From an uncultured Aquimarina sp. (GTDB lineage: Bacteria > Bacteroidota > Bacteroidia > Flavobacteriales > Flavobacteriaceae): a stretch of 64,000 nucleotides of DNA. The DNA lies in contig CALLUJ010000033.1 of the NCBI GenBank assembly GCA_938011245.1, positions 1 to 64,000 of the forward strand. The letters run 5' to 3'. Numbering within the stretch: the first letter of the stretch is position 1; each line of letters starts with the position of its first letter. The translations under genes were made by a program, and so were the position numbers. Under the pieces are notes generated by a model, which saw only the letters and a program-made list of their open reading frames with translations, was not told where the DNA came from and did no database searches. This document shows positions 13,939 to 24,061 of the stretch, piece by piece.

Positions 13939-15051
13939 CTATTTTAAAGAAAAACCTTCTATTTGTTGTAATACTTGAAACTCATTATCACAGAGTGATA
14001 ATAATAAATTAGCATACTTCTCCTCCCCTACTAGCTTTTCTATTAAGGGATAAATAGGATATTTTTTAGTCCAGTATTCAGAATTTAGAAATACCATAGG
14101 ACTAGCCACATCGAAACTTAAATAATGATTTTGAGTTGCATCCTGAAAAATTTCTTGAATAGTTCCAGCACTACCAGGCGTAAATACTATTCCTCCTTTA
14201 GCAATGGCTAAAAGGCCATCTTCCCTTACACTATTAGCAAAGTATTTAGCAATTTTTGATGCAAAAGGAGTTGGAGGTTCGTGCCCATACAACCAAGTAG
14301 GAATTCCAAGGCTTTCATAATTAGAACTTGGATATTTATTTAACACTTCAAAACTCTTATCTAACCATAAAGAGTCTTTGTACAATGGTGCTTCAGATAA
14401 TATAGAAATAGCATCAGATAATTCATTTTCTGGTTTTCCTGCAAACCAAGCTCCTACATGAGTCGCTTCCATAGCCCCTGGACCTCCACCAGAAAGCATT
14501 AAATATCCTTTTTCAGTAAGTATTTTACTTATTTTTGCAACCATCATAAATCCTTTATCTTTTCTAGATAAACTATGTCCTCCCATAATTGCCACTTTTT
14601 TATCATCTGGATAGCAATCTAAGAAATCATACAAAGCATCTGTAATCGAATGGTCGTGTAAACGCCTAGCTAATGTTTCTTTAATATCCTTTGCCTCTTT
14701 CCCTGTGGCTATAAAATGATTATAAACTTGTTTGTCTAAACAAGACTCATAAGATGTAGAAATTCCTAACTGGTAATTATTATACAAATCCTCTCTTGTA
14801 TATAATCTATTCATATAAGGATTATATGGCATTTCTATTTTAGGAAAAATATAATTATTCGGATAAATTTCACATATTAATGAATTTGGTAAATCACAAC
14901 CTAAAAACAAGCAATCTTTAATACTTTTTTGATATAATTGCAATTCAAACATCTTAAAATCTAAATTTTGAAAAGCATATTTTGTGATTGTAGATTCTTT
15001 TTCTAAAATTAAACGCAAATCTTCTTGAGTTTCAATTTCTCTATAATTCAT
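13939..15051 (-). CDS. LOG-family protein (nucleotide phosphoribohydrolase-like)
   Basis: The 370-residue protein has a Rossmann-type LOG domain in its C-terminal two thirds, with GGGPGAMEA at 188-196 and PGSAGTIQE at 292-300. LOG/PpnN proteins hydrolyse nucleoside 5'-monophosphates to base and ribose 5-phosphate. The canonical second motif is PGGxGTxxE, so one Gly is Ser here. The N-terminal 120 residues are an extension of the PpnN-like type. It is transcribed alone, divergent from fumarase. Confidence 0.8.
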   Translation of the reverse strand: MNYREIETQEDLRLILEKESTITKYAFQNLDFKMFELQLYQKSIKDCLFLGCDLPNSLICEIYPNNYIFPKIEMPYNPYMNRLYTREDLYNNYQLGISTSYESCLDKQVYNHFIATGKEAKDIKETLARRLHDHSITDALYDFLDCYPDDKKVAIMGGHSLSRKDKGFMMVAKISKILTEKGYLMLSGGGPGAMEATHVGAWFAGKPENELSDAISILSEAPLYKDSLWLDKSFEVLNKYPSSNYESLGIPTWLYGHEPPTPFASKIAKYFANSVREDGLLAIAKGGIVFTPGSAGTIQEIFQDATQNHYLSFDVASPMVFLNSEYWTKKYPIYPLIEKLVGEEKYANLLLSLCDNEFQVLQQIEGFSLK

Positions 15052-15166
15052 TATAAATTTATTTATAACTATAAAGAAAAGAGTTTTCTTTACAAATCAT
15101 ATTATTTCCTCTATAAATATTTACAGAAACTTATAACTAAAAAGCTATTTGCATAGTTTCATTTAT

Positions 15167-15174
15167 TATTTTTG
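15167..15174 (+). promoter_or_regulatory. -7 promoter element of the fumarase gene
   Basis: TATTTTTG matches TAnnTTTG, with a TTTG 15 bases upstream (slightly short spacing). It places the transcript start near 15180, so translation must begin at 15208 rather than further upstream. Confidence 0.5.
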
Positions 15175-15207
15175 GTGTCCAAAAAAATAACTCACAATAC
15201 AATCAAA

Positions 15208-16605
15208 ATGGAATATAGAATAGAAAAGGATACCATGGGAGAGGTTAAGGTACCTGCAGACAAATTATGGGGTGCTCAAACAGAACGCTCTAGAAATAAT
15301 TTTAAAATAGGTAGACCTGCATCTATGCCTTTAGAAATTGTATATGGTTTTGCTTACTTAAAAAAAGCAGCAGCCTATACCAATTGTGAATTAGGTGTAC
15401 TTCCTATAGAAAAGAGAGATTTAATTGCTAAGGCTTGCGATGAAGTTTTGGAAGGCAAACACGACAATCAATTTCCTTTGGTTATTTGGCAAACAGGTTC
15501 TGGAACGCAAAGCAATATGAACCTTAATGAAGTAATTGCTAATCGTGCACATCAAATTGCTGGTAATGTTATTGGCAAAGGAGAAAAAACAATTCAACCA
15601 AACGATGATGTAAATAAATCGCAATCTTCAAACGATACTTTCCCTACTGGAATGCATATTGCTATTTATAAAAAGATTGTAGAAAACACGATTCCTGGCG
15701 TTACTAAACTAAGGGATACTCTCGAAAAGAAAGCTATTCAATTTAAAGACATTGTAAAAATTGGTCGCACACATTTTATGGATGCTACACCATTAACTAT
15801 TGGTCAAGAACTTTCTGGATATGTATCGCAATTAAACCATGGGTTAATTGCCTTAGAAAATACATTGCCCCATATGGCCGAATTAGCTTTAGGCGGAACA
15901 GCAGTAGGTACTGGACTTAATACCCCTAATGGCTATGCTAAGCGTGTTGCAGAATATATTGCCGAATTTACTAAACTGCCTTTTATATCTGCTAAAAACA
16001 AATTTGAAGCACTAGCAGCTCATGATGCACTAGTAGAAACACATGGAGCTTTAAAGCAATTAGCTGTTTCGTTAAACAAAATAGGAAACGATATAAGAAT
16101 GTTAGCTTCTGGACCTCGAAGTGGATTAGGCGAACTTATTATTCCTGCAAATGAGCCTGGAAGTTCTATTATGCCTGGAAAAGTAAATCCTACTCAATGT
16201 GAAGCATTAACTATGGTGTGTGCACAAGTTATAGGAAATGATGTTGCCGTAAATGTAGGAGGAATGCAAGGGCATTTCGAACTAAATGTATTTAAACCTG
16301 TAATGGCTGCAAACGTATTAGAAAGCGCACAACTTATTGGGGACGCTTGTATATCTTTCGAAGATAACTGTGCTAGTGGTATTGAGCCTAACCATTCTAG
16401 AATTACAGAATTACTAAACAATTCTTTAATGTTGGTTACTGCCTTAAATACCAAAATAGGATATTACAAAGCTGCCGAAATTGCTAATACAGCACATAAG
16501 AATGGAACTACTTTAAAAACAGAAGCTGTACGATTAGGCTATGTTACCGAAGCCGAATTTGATAAATGGGTAAAACCTGAAGATATGATTGGAGCTTTAA
16601 AATAA
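15208..16605 (+). CDS. fumC: Class II fumarate hydratase
   Basis: The 465-residue protein matches FumC throughout. The N-terminus is [26 protein letters not shown] lies near residue 100, and the superfamily signature [11 protein letters not shown] provides the catalytic loop. It interconverts fumarate and malate in the citric acid cycle as a cytoplasmic tetramer. I chose the ATG at 15208; the frame extends upstream to a TTG at 15172, but that lies in the promoter. A strong terminator follows. Confidence 0.97.
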   Translation: MEYRIEKDTMGEVKVPADKLWGAQTERSRNNFKIGRPASMPLEIVYGFAYLKKAAAYTNCELGVLPIEKRDLIAKACDEVLEGKHDNQFPLVIWQTGSGTQSNMNLNEVIANRAHQIAGNVIGKGEKTIQPNDDVNKSQSSNDTFPTGMHIAIYKKIVENTIPGVTKLRDTLEKKAIQFKDIVKIGRTHFMDATPLTIGQELSGYVSQLNHGLIALENTLPHMAELALGGTAVGTGLNTPNGYAKRVAEYIAEFTKLPFISAKNKFEALAAHDALVETHGALKQLAVSLNKIGNDIRMLASGPRSGLGELIIPANEPGSSIMPGKVNPTQCEALTMVCAQVIGNDVAVNVGGMQGHFELNVFKPVMAANVLESAQLIGDACISFEDNCASGIEPNHSRITELLNNSLMLVTALNTKIGYYKAAEIANTAHKNGTTLKTEAVRLGYVTEAEFDKWVKPEDMIGALK

Positions 16606-16624
16606 GTATTCTTAAAAGAGTTTT

Positions 16625-16656
16625 AAAAGCGATACTTGTTAGTATCGCTTTTTTTA
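16625..16656 (+). terminator. Terminator of fumC
   Basis: A 12-bp perfect stem (16625-16636 with 16641-16652) encloses a 4-base loop. It is followed by a T-rich tail on the plus strand. Confidence 0.85.
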
Positions 16657-16677
16657 TTTTTATAGAAATTATTAGCT

Positions 16678-17691
16678 ATGAAAATTAACGATAAATCAAA
16701 TTATCAAATATACACCCCATCAAACACTAGGTATAACAATTTAAAATACAATAGATGTGGTAAAAGCGGAGTATTACTTCCCTCAATTTCCTTAGGTTTA
16801 TGGCACAATTTTGGAAAATACGATATGCTAGCCAATGCCGAAGCTATTTTAAGGACTGCTTTTGATAACGGAATTACACATTTTGATTTAGCTAATAACT
16901 ATGGGCCTCCATATGGAAGTGCTGAAATTAATTTTGGAATACTATATCAACAAAATTTTAAAGCATACAGAGACGAACTTTTTATAGCTACTAAAGCTGG
17001 GTACGATATGTGGACTGGTCCTTATGGGAATTATGGTTCTAGAAAGCATTTAATGGCAAGCATAAATCAAAGTCTTCAACGTATGAATTTAGATTATGTA
17101 GATTTATTTTACCACCATAGACCTGACCCTGAAACCCCTTTGGAGGAAACAGCGGTAGCCCTACGTGATATTGTATTACAAGGGAAGGCTTTATATATAG
17201 GTCTTTCTAACTATAAAGCTCCACAAATAGAAGAAATGACTATGTTGTTAAAAGAAATGAAGGTTCCTTTTATTATAGATCAAGCAAGATATTCTATGCT
17301 GGATCGTAGTATTGAAAATGATATTTTGCCTTGCCTTATAAAACAAAACATAGGTTGCATTGCTTTTTCGCCTTTAGCACAAGGAATGTTAACCGATAAA
17401 TATATTAATGGAGTACCTTCAAATTCACGTGCCGCAAAAAATAAAACATACTTAGATTCAAAAACCGTTCAAGAAAAGCTTCCTATAATTAGAGAATTAC
17501 ATAATATTGCTCAAAAAAGAGGTCAAAAATTGCATGAAATGGCTATATCTTGGTTACTTTTCCAAAAAGGCATAACTTCTGTTTTAATAGGGGCTAGCTC
17601 TCCTAATCAATTAATCGAAAATTTGAAAGCTTCAGAAAATACTATATTCTCTATCGAAGAGTTAAATTCTATAAATAAACTTACCAAATAG
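16678..17691 (+). CDS. Aldo/keto reductase, YghZ-like
   Basis: The 337-residue protein is a TIM-barrel oxidoreductase with the family residues Asp and Tyr in FDLANNYGP, Lys in ATKAGYDM and His in FYHHRPD. A C-terminal NADPH-binding segment ends IGASSPNQLIENL. Similarity in length and in the segment GPYGNYGSRKHL points to the L-glyceraldehyde 3-phosphate/methylglyoxal reductase subgroup (YghZ). The substrate here is not shown. It stands alone after the fumC terminator. Confidence 0.9.
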   Translation: MKINDKSNYQIYTPSNTRYNNLKYNRCGKSGVLLPSISLGLWHNFGKYDMLANAEAILRTAFDNGITHFDLANNYGPPYGSAEINFGILYQQNFKAYRDELFIATKAGYDMWTGPYGNYGSRKHLMASINQSLQRMNLDYVDLFYHHRPDPETPLEETAVALRDIVLQGKALYIGLSNYKAPQIEEMTMLLKEMKVPFIIDQARYSMLDRSIENDILPCLIKQNIGCIAFSPLAQGMLTDKYINGVPSNSRAAKNKTYLDSKTVQEKLPIIRELHNIAQKRGQKLHEMAISWLLFQKGITSVLIGASSPNQLIENLKASENTIFSIEELNSINKLTK

Positions 17692-17832
17692 TTTATAATA
17701 AAAAAATCAAAAAATATACTATAATAATCTTTTATGGATAAATACAATTAAAATATTACTTTTGTTGTAATATTTCATATTTTAAGCTGTAATTTATAAA
17801 TGCTTTAAAATATAAATTTAGAACAATATTAT

Positions 17833-18582
17833 ATGAGGTTTGCTTTAATCTTTTTACTTTCATTACTAGCTTTTAAAGGGTTTTCCCAAAATAATGAAGT
17901 CCCTCTAAATTTACCATCTGAAGATTTTCGTTTTTTTTCCGATGCTATTGCAAATAATATTAGGTTATATAAAGTAAATAGTCAAGTAGCTACAGAAAAA
18001 AAAGATTTAGAACGCATTAAATTTTTATACGATTCACTAGTATCTAAGGTTCTTAAAGGAACACATTTTGATAACTTTTTAGTTACTGATTACAAATCTA
18101 ATAAACCTATTTATCTAGAAAACTTTACTAAACCTATATATTTAAAAACCACCTCTAATTGGTGCGAACCAAACGAATCCGAAATACAAGCATTAAATGA
18201 TATTGCTGAAGAGTTTGGAGACGTTATAGACTTTGTAGTATTGTACTGGGATACTAGAACTACACTCGAAACGGTTAAAAAACCTTATACCGATAATGTT
18301 CATGTAATTTATGTGGACGAATTAGAAAATTACAATTCAACTATAGTGCATGTTGTTAAACATTCTTTAGGAATTCCCTCGATTTTTTTAATGGATAATA
18401 AACGTACTATTATAGATATTAAAAAAGGGGTTTCGCCTTCATTCACCTCTCAACCTACAACCGAATACAAAGGATTTGGAAATTTCAATCCTCCAACTTC
18501 CAAGGAACACTTCATTAACTCTTACACTACCTACTTTGAAGCATTAGCGAAAGATGTGAATACTATTCTTCAAAATATATAG
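17833..18582 (+). CDS. Secreted thioredoxin-fold protein with a single active-site Cys
   Basis: The 249-residue protein has a signal peptide (about 1-18, LIFLLSLLAFKGFSQ), an alpha-helical N-terminal stretch and a thioredoxin-like domain from about residue 75. The active-site position reads NWCEPNES, so the second Cys of CxxC is missing. A cis-Pro-like IPSIF segment follows about 80 residues later. It may act as a monothiol thioredoxin-like protein or have lost redox activity. The 141-base gap before it holds no clear gene. Confidence 0.7.
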   Translation: MRFALIFLLSLLAFKGFSQNNEVPLNLPSEDFRFFSDAIANNIRLYKVNSQVATEKKDLERIKFLYDSLVSKVLKGTHFDNFLVTDYKSNKPIYLENFTKPIYLKTTSNWCEPNESEIQALNDIAEEFGDVIDFVVLYWDTRTTLETVKKPYTDNVHVIYVDELENYNSTIVHVVKHSLGIPSIFLMDNKRTIIDIKKGVSPSFTSQPTTEYKGFGNFNPPTSKEHFINSYTTYFEALAKDVNTILQNI

Positions 18583-18639
18583 TATCCTATTAGGGTATCC
18601 CCTATTTTTGCATTTCTACATTTAACATTATTAATAGTT

Positions 18640-19698
18640 ATGCTAAATTTATATAATACTCAAATAGAATCTTTATCGGTTCATCGTATAGGAAACAAAA
18701 GTAGAAATGAAAACTTATTTCTATCGGAAAACCCTTATCAATTTAATGATGAATTAAATGCTTTACTTAAAGAGTATTTTTTTAAACCTTTTAGAGAAAA
18801 AGAAGAGAATTATTTTCAGTTTAGTAATGAAACAGATTTAGAATTTCATCCTTTATTTAAAATTGTAAACACCATTTTTGAAAACCCTAACACAATCCAT
18901 GAACAATCTAAACACATAGGAAATCTACTTTTTGAGCAATCTCAACACCCACATATTAAAAACGGGGAACTATATATTACTTATTTAGAAAATTGTCTTT
19001 TAGATAATAAAAAGGTAAACGCTATTGGTATTTTTAAATCTGAAATTAAAAATGATTTTCTTCAATTTGAAGAACAAGCTACTGACTTAAATCTTTTATT
19101 ACAACAAGGGGTTTCCTTAAATAAATTAGATAAAGGTTGCTTAATTTTTAATAGTGAAAAAGAAACAGGATATCGCATACTATCAGTAGATTCTAATCGA
19201 TATGACACTAAATACTGGTTAGAACATTTTTTAGGTGTAGAAGCTTTTGCCGATAGTAATTTCCACACAAAAAAATACATCAAATTCTGTCAGGACTTTG
19301 CTAAAGATGTTATTTTACCTGCCGAAGATAAAAAAGAAGAAGTGATGTTTATGAATAGAGCTGTAAATCATTTTGCAAAAAATGACACTTTTGAAGAATC
19401 GAGCTTTTTAAACGATGTTATAGAAAACCCTGAATTAATTCCCGAGTTTAAACATTATAAAGTAGAAAAAGCCCCTAAATATCATATTGAAGATCTTACC
19501 GAATTTCCTATTGCAAATACTGCGGTATCTGCCGCCCGTAAAAAAATAAAAAACGTAATTAATCTTGACACTAATGTTCAAATTAAAATGGATTTTATTA
19601 ATCCCGAGTCTGCAGAGAAGTTTGTAGAAAAAGGGTGGGATGAAGAAAAACAAATGTATTATTATTTAGTATATTTTAACAAAGAGCAAAAGGATTAA
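18640..19698 (+). CDS. Nucleoid-associated protein, NdpA/YejK family
   Basis: The 352-residue protein fits the 37-kDa nucleoid-associated family: an N-terminal segment on His/Arg/Gly (SVHRIGNKSRNE), YITYLENCLLD in the middle, FLGVEAF and a basic C-terminal region KIKNVINLDTNVQIKM. Family members bind the nucleoid; their precise role is unclear. A DEAD-box gene follows 67 bases downstream on the same strand. Confidence 0.75.
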   Translation: MLNLYNTQIESLSVHRIGNKSRNENLFLSENPYQFNDELNALLKEYFFKPFREKEENYFQFSNETDLEFHPLFKIVNTIFENPNTIHEQSKHIGNLLFEQSQHPHIKNGELYITYLENCLLDNKKVNAIGIFKSEIKNDFLQFEEQATDLNLLLQQGVSLNKLDKGCLIFNSEKETGYRILSVDSNRYDTKYWLEHFLGVEAFADSNFHTKKYIKFCQDFAKDVILPAEDKKEEVMFMNRAVNHFAKNDTFEESSFLNDVIENPELIPEFKHYKVEKAPKYHIEDLTEFPIANTAVSAARKKIKNVINLDTNVQIKMDFINPESAEKFVEKGWDEEKQMYYYLVYFNKEQKD

Positions 19699-19765
19699 TC
19701 CTTGTTTACATAACCATTCATTATACAACTCTATAATTAAAATTATAGTTAGCCTTATATATTAT

Positions 19766-20875
19766 ATGACATTTCAGCAATTAGGTATTTCCGAAGATTT
19801 AAATAAAGGTTTAAAAGAATTAGGAATTAAAGTCCCTACTAAAATTCAAGAACAAGCCATTCCTATATTACTGGAAGGTAATAACGATTTTATAGGAAAA
19901 GCACAAACAGGAACTGGAAAAACAGCCGCTTTTGGGCTACCTATGTTAATGCATATAGAACCTTCTAAAAAAGTTACACAAGGACTTATTTTAGCCCCTA
20001 CTCGCGAATTAGCACAACAAATAGCTAAACAGCTCTTTAAATTCACAAAATACAGTGATAAAGTATTTAGTGAATCTGTTTATGGTGGAGAAAAAATAGA
20101 TCGTCAAATACAACGCTTACAACGTCCAACGCATATTGTAGTAGCTACACCTGGACGTTTAGTTGATCTTATAAAGCGTAAAGCCGTAGATATACGTTTT
20201 ATAACAACTATTGTTTTAGATGAAGCTGATGAGATGCTTAGCATGGGGTTTAAAAAGGATTTAGAATTTATATTACAAACCATTAATGAGCGCCGCAATG
20301 TATGGATGTTTTCTGCTACTTTACCTAAAGAGCTTCAGCATATTATACATAAATACGTATCCCCTAAAGCTATTACCATAGAAATTGATAATGCAAATGC
20401 TACTAACAAAAATATTAATCATCAATTTGTAGTTGGAGACGAAGGTAATAAAGTTGATACGATGACGTATTTTCTAAAATCTAATAAACATAAACGGGGT
20501 ATTATTTTTTGCCGAACTAAAGTAGCTGCTCGAAAACTTACGGAACAATTAAAGCAAAGAAACTTTACCTTAGATGTGCTTGAAGGAGATATGCAACAGA
20601 AAAATCGGGACAAAGTAATGCGTGCTTTTAAAAATAAAAAATTAAATTTTTTAGTAGCTACAGATGTTGCTGCCCGTGGTATTGATGTAGATAATCTAGC
20701 TTTTGTTCTTCATTATCAACTACCCGACCAGGCTGAATATTATATACATAGAAGTGGACGTACTGCTAGAGGAGGAAAATCGGGACAATCAATAGCCTTT
20801 TTGGATCATTCCGAAGTAAAATATTTAAGAATTTTAGAAAAACAAATACAACTAAAATTTACTCAAATTCGATAA
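19766..20875 (+). CDS. DEAD-box RNA helicase, minimal core
   Basis: The 369-residue protein contains the Q motif FQQLGI, motif I AQTGTGKT, Ia PTRELA, Ib TPGR, II DEAD, III SAT, V ARGID and VI HRSGRTAR. It ends soon after motif VI without an RNA-binding extension, in contrast to the second helicase at 61367. It is an ATP-dependent RNA-remodelling enzyme, likely RhlE-like in ribosome assembly or RNA turnover; the target is unknown. No gene follows until 21342. Confidence 0.93.
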   Translation: MTFQQLGISEDLNKGLKELGIKVPTKIQEQAIPILLEGNNDFIGKAQTGTGKTAAFGLPMLMHIEPSKKVTQGLILAPTRELAQQIAKQLFKFTKYSDKVFSESVYGGEKIDRQIQRLQRPTHIVVATPGRLVDLIKRKAVDIRFITTIVLDEADEMLSMGFKKDLEFILQTINERRNVWMFSATLPKELQHIIHKYVSPKAITIEIDNANATNKNINHQFVVGDEGNKVDTMTYFLKSNKHKRGIIFCRTKVAARKLTEQLKQRNFTLDVLEGDMQQKNRDKVMRAFKNKKLNFLVATDVAARGIDVDNLAFVLHYQLPDQAEYYIHRSGRTARGGKSGQSIAFLDHSEVKYLRILEKQIQLKFTQIR

Positions 20876-21014
20876 TTAATTCTTGAATTCAAGATTTGTT
20901 TAATCGCTCGTTTTCGTATTTCATTTCTACTTGACGAATCTACTGATCTAAAATCCATATCCTTTATAAGAAAAAGATACGAATAATATCTTATTTAATA
21001 TAATTATATTACCG

Positions 21015-21160
21015 CTAGTCCATTTCATTCCACGATTCTACTCCACAAATCACTGAAATAATTCCAATAACAGGATACTTTCTAAATCATAAAGTTGTTT
21101 GTAAGAGCGTCTAAAGTCGGGTATCTGACCGGGTATAGTCTTTAATTTATTGGTAGCTTC
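21015..21160 (-). pseudogene. ISAs1-family transposase N-terminal remnant
   Basis: On the minus strand, IPDFRRSYKQLYDLESILLL is followed after a frame change by VICGVESWNEM. This matches the opening domain of ISAs1 (H-repeat) transposases, which read IPDxRQ..DILLL..CAVI.G...W.D. The rest of the transposase is absent. It abuts the dispersed IS repeat at 21152. The remainder of the 20876-21341 gap (20876-21010) holds nothing recognisable. Confidence 0.65.
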
Positions 21161-21290
21161 CAAAGTTTATATTGTATTAATTATCAATATAATACACGAA
21201 CCTTTAGTCTAAAAAGCAATCAATATAAGTTTAATAATCAACGATTTAAGATTATTTACTGATGGTTAAAAAGTTCTTTTTTAATGAGTT
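21152..21290 (-). repeat. Decayed IS 3' end, copy 2 of a dispersed repeat
   Basis: This is the diverged, inverted counterpart of 13318-13458. It shares the coding tail KKELFNHQ-stop and about 120 bases of flanking sequence, including an AT-rich stretch containing AATACAATATAAA. It marks a second ancient insertion of the same unidentified IS. Confidence 0.55.
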
Positions 21291-21341
21291 TGACCTGTCT
21301 TAATGCATAATTCAGATTGAAGAGATATTATTGCACATTAT

Positions 21342-23237
21342 TTAACCCAACCAAGACTTCTTAGTTTGTAATTGTAATGGTGTTAAATTTTTACTTGGCA
21401 CCTCCTTAAGTACCTTTTGCAAACTAGTAACCCCTTCTTTAATTGTTGTTTCTAAATAAAGTTCTTTTCCATTTCTATTAACAACCATTATTACAGGAGT
21501 TCCTTTAACCCATTTTTTTGATAGTTCAAATAATAAATAACCGTTATTTAAATCAAATTTTTTACCATTAACAGCTACCAATACATCTCCTTTTTGAATT
21601 TCAAGCTCTTTAAAAAAGCTGCTTTTAACAACATTACTTCTAAAAATAATTTGATTTTTCTCTTTATTAACATCTATATATGAAACGTCTTCGTTTTCCA
21701 TAAAATAAGAAGTGGGTATTGTAGAAACTTCATACTTTAAACCAACGTCTTGGAAAAAATTTGCATAATTAATGGGCTCTGTACCTATTACGTATTTTCT
21801 TAAAAAATTACCTACTTCTGGAAATGTCATATTAGTTACCTCTTCTACTAATACCTCGTCCATGAAAGGCTGTTTGGTTCCATATTTTTTAGATAAAGAC
21901 TTCATTAAATCTAAAATTCCTTTTTCTCCCTTACTTTGTTTTCTAATAATAATATCTATACACATAGAAATTAATGCTCCTTTATAATACACATTATTGT
22001 AATTTCTTTTATAAGGTTCTTCTAAAATATTTTTACTCATTTTAGTAAAAGACAAATAATCATTATAGGTATATGAAATTTCTATTTTTTCAACTATTCT
22101 TCTAAAAAATTCATTTTTAGATATCATGTTTTCTCTTACTTGAAATAGTTGAGCAAAGTACTCCGTTGTACCCTCATACATCCATAAATGTTGTGACATT
22201 TTAGGATTGTTAAAGTCAAAATTGTGAATTTCTTTAGAATGAATTGTTAAAGGAGTAATGATATGAAAAAACTCATGCGCTACAATATCTATTAACGATT
22301 GTTCTAATGCCTCTTTAGAGTATGCTTCTGGCATTACTACTACCGTGGAGTTACTATGTTCTAAAGCTCCGAAACCTTGTGCATCTACTTTGTTGTACTC
22401 CGATAAATATAAAATAATACTATATTTTTTGGTAGAATTAATACTCCCCATAAAATCTTTTTGAGCTTTCATCATTCGCTTCATACTTGGCAATAAACTC
22501 TTTGCTGTATGTACTTTGTTGGGAGAATATACACTAAGTAATATTTCAATATCATTTACTTTAAACGATTCTTGATCTTGTTTAGCATACAGAATAGGAT
22601 CGTCTACCACTTGCGAATATCTATTGTAACGAAAAACATCCACACTCTCTAAATTACTCTTTACTAATTTAGAATTCTCTTCTAAAACGATTTCGTGAGA
22701 AGTGGCACTAGTAATGTTTTTAGGACGTAGTATGGATATCGTATAAGGTTTTTCTTTGGTTTCGTTAAAATATCCTACAAAACCATGTAAGTTCAATAAA
22801 TAATTTTTTTCTTGTAAAATATTGGTGCCAGAAGGCGAAAAAATATCATGTTCTATTTCATTATCAAATGTATCATTAACATAATAAGTAAGTTTATGTA
22901 ATTTTTTAACCTCTTTAATTTCCCAACTATTAACGTCCAATTGTTGTATTGGTAATACTTGTCCATCTCTAGTATAAGCTTTTACATTTTGTATAAAAGC
23001 CCCATAATTATCGTTACTATAAGTTCCTGGAACAATCTTAGGAAAATAAAATATCGCTGTTTCTGAAATAATTTTAGCTGGCAGAAGTTCTACTTTTACT
23101 CGATCCTGCTCTACATTTACTAAATCAATTACTACATCGTTTACGGTATAATTTTCTTTGCTGCTTACTATTGTTTGTTTTGGTTTACAACTAAAAATTA
23201 ATAGGAACGAAACGTAAATTATATATAAGTATTTCAT
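21342..23237 (-). CDS. M61-family metallopeptidase lipoprotein with PDZ domain
   Basis: The 631-residue protein has a lipoprotein signal with Cys 17 (LIFSCKPK). It has an N-terminal beta domain, a catalytic domain with HEFFH at 321-325 (two zinc ligands and the catalytic Glu) and MYEGTTEY, where E355 should be the third ligand. A C-terminal PDZ-like region (LEIQKGDVLVAVNGK) follows. M61 enzymes are glycyl aminopeptidases or related. It is translationally coupled to the upstream HAD gene by a one-base stop/start overlap. Confidence 0.88.
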   Translation of the reverse strand: MKYLYIIYVSFLLIFSCKPKQTIVSSKENYTVNDVVIDLVNVEQDRVKVELLPAKIISETAIFYFPKIVPGTYSNDNYGAFIQNVKAYTRDGQVLPIQQLDVNSWEIKEVKKLHKLTYYVNDTFDNEIEHDIFSPSGTNILQEKNYLLNLHGFVGYFNETKEKPYTISILRPKNITSATSHEIVLEENSKLVKSNLESVDVFRYNRYSQVVDDPILYAKQDQESFKVNDIEILLSVYSPNKVHTAKSLLPSMKRMMKAQKDFMGSINSTKKYSIILYLSEYNKVDAQGFGALEHSNSTVVVMPEAYSKEALEQSLIDIVAHEFFHIITPLTIHSKEIHNFDFNNPKMSQHLWMYEGTTEYFAQLFQVRENMISKNEFFRRIVEKIEISYTYNDYLSFTKMSKNILEEPYKRNYNNVYYKGALISMCIDIIIRKQSKGEKGILDLMKSLSKKYGTKQPFMDEVLVEEVTNMTFPEVGNFLRKYVIGTEPINYANFFQDVGLKYEVSTIPTSYFMENEDVSYIDVNKEKNQIIFRSNVVKSSFFKELEIQKGDVLVAVNGKKFDLNNGYLLFELSKKWVKGTPVIMVVNRNGKELYLETTIKEGVTSLQKVLKEVPSKNLTPLQLQTKKSWLG

Positions 23238-24061
23238 TAATTATTAAAGTCTATATATTTTTTTATAAAATTAGCAACTCCATCCTCCGAACCAGCATTA
23301 GTAACATATTTAGCTATTTCTTTTACCTGAGATTTTGCATTAGCCACAGCAACACCAAAGCCTACAGCTTTTAACATTTCAATATCATTAAAGTTATCTC
23401 CAAATGCTACTGCTTCTAAAAAAGAATATTCTAAATAGTAATTTTCTAATAGAAAGTTTATAGCTGTTTTTTTTGAAACAGCTATTGGCGAAATTTCTAT
23501 ATAAGTACTTTTAGAACGATAAATATGTAAGTGTTCCTTATAATGCTTTTCTAAAAAATCGGATAAAGCATCTATATCATCTATATTCCCCATACACATG
23601 ATTTTATGAGCTCCTTTATTTTCCTTTTGCCATTGGGTAATTACTTGTTTATTGGTCTTTACAATAGGCTCTACTTTTGTATTATTAAACTCTCTTTTTG
23701 CCCAATAGTCCATGGTTGGAACATACCAATCGTCATTGTTATAAAGACTAAAATGTATTTTCTGTTGACTATTATACTTCATTAACGCTTGAATAACAGT
23801 TGTATCTATTTCTAGTGAATAGACTATTTTATTATCTATTTTAATCAACGCTCCATTATAGGCTATAAAAGGAAAACGTGCAATATTCCCCATTTCCTGT
23901 AAATATACCATAGCTTTAGGCATCCTTGCCGAAATAAGGATTATAGGAACTTGATTTTTTATTCTATTAAATTCTTTAATGGTATTTTTAGATAGCACAC
24001 GGTTATTATTTAACAATGTACCATCTATATCCGAAAAAAGAATTTTAGGAGAGTCACTCAT
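23237..24061 (-). CDS. Cof-type HAD-superfamily phosphatase
   Basis: The 274-residue protein has HAD motif I DIDGT with nucleophile D11 and acid D13, motif II ILISA, and motif IV GDNFNDIEML, with a C2-type cap between. Cof-type enzymes dephosphorylate sugar phosphates, pyridoxal phosphate or flavin mononucleotide; the substrate is not predictable here. The M61 peptidase follows with a one-base overlap. Confidence 0.9.
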   Translation of the reverse strand: MSDSPKILFSDIDGTLLNNNRVLSKNTIKEFNRIKNQVPIILISARMPKAMVYLQEMGNIARFPFIAYNGALIKIDNKIVYSLEIDTTVIQALMKYNSQQKIHFSLYNNDDWYVPTMDYWAKREFNNTKVEPIVKTNKQVITQWQKENKGAHKIMCMGNIDDIDALSDFLEKHYKEHLHIYRSKSTYIEISPIAVSKKTAINFLLENYYLEYSFLEAVAFGDNFNDIEMLKAVGFGVAVANAKSQVKEIAKYVTNAGSEDGVANFIKKYIDFNN

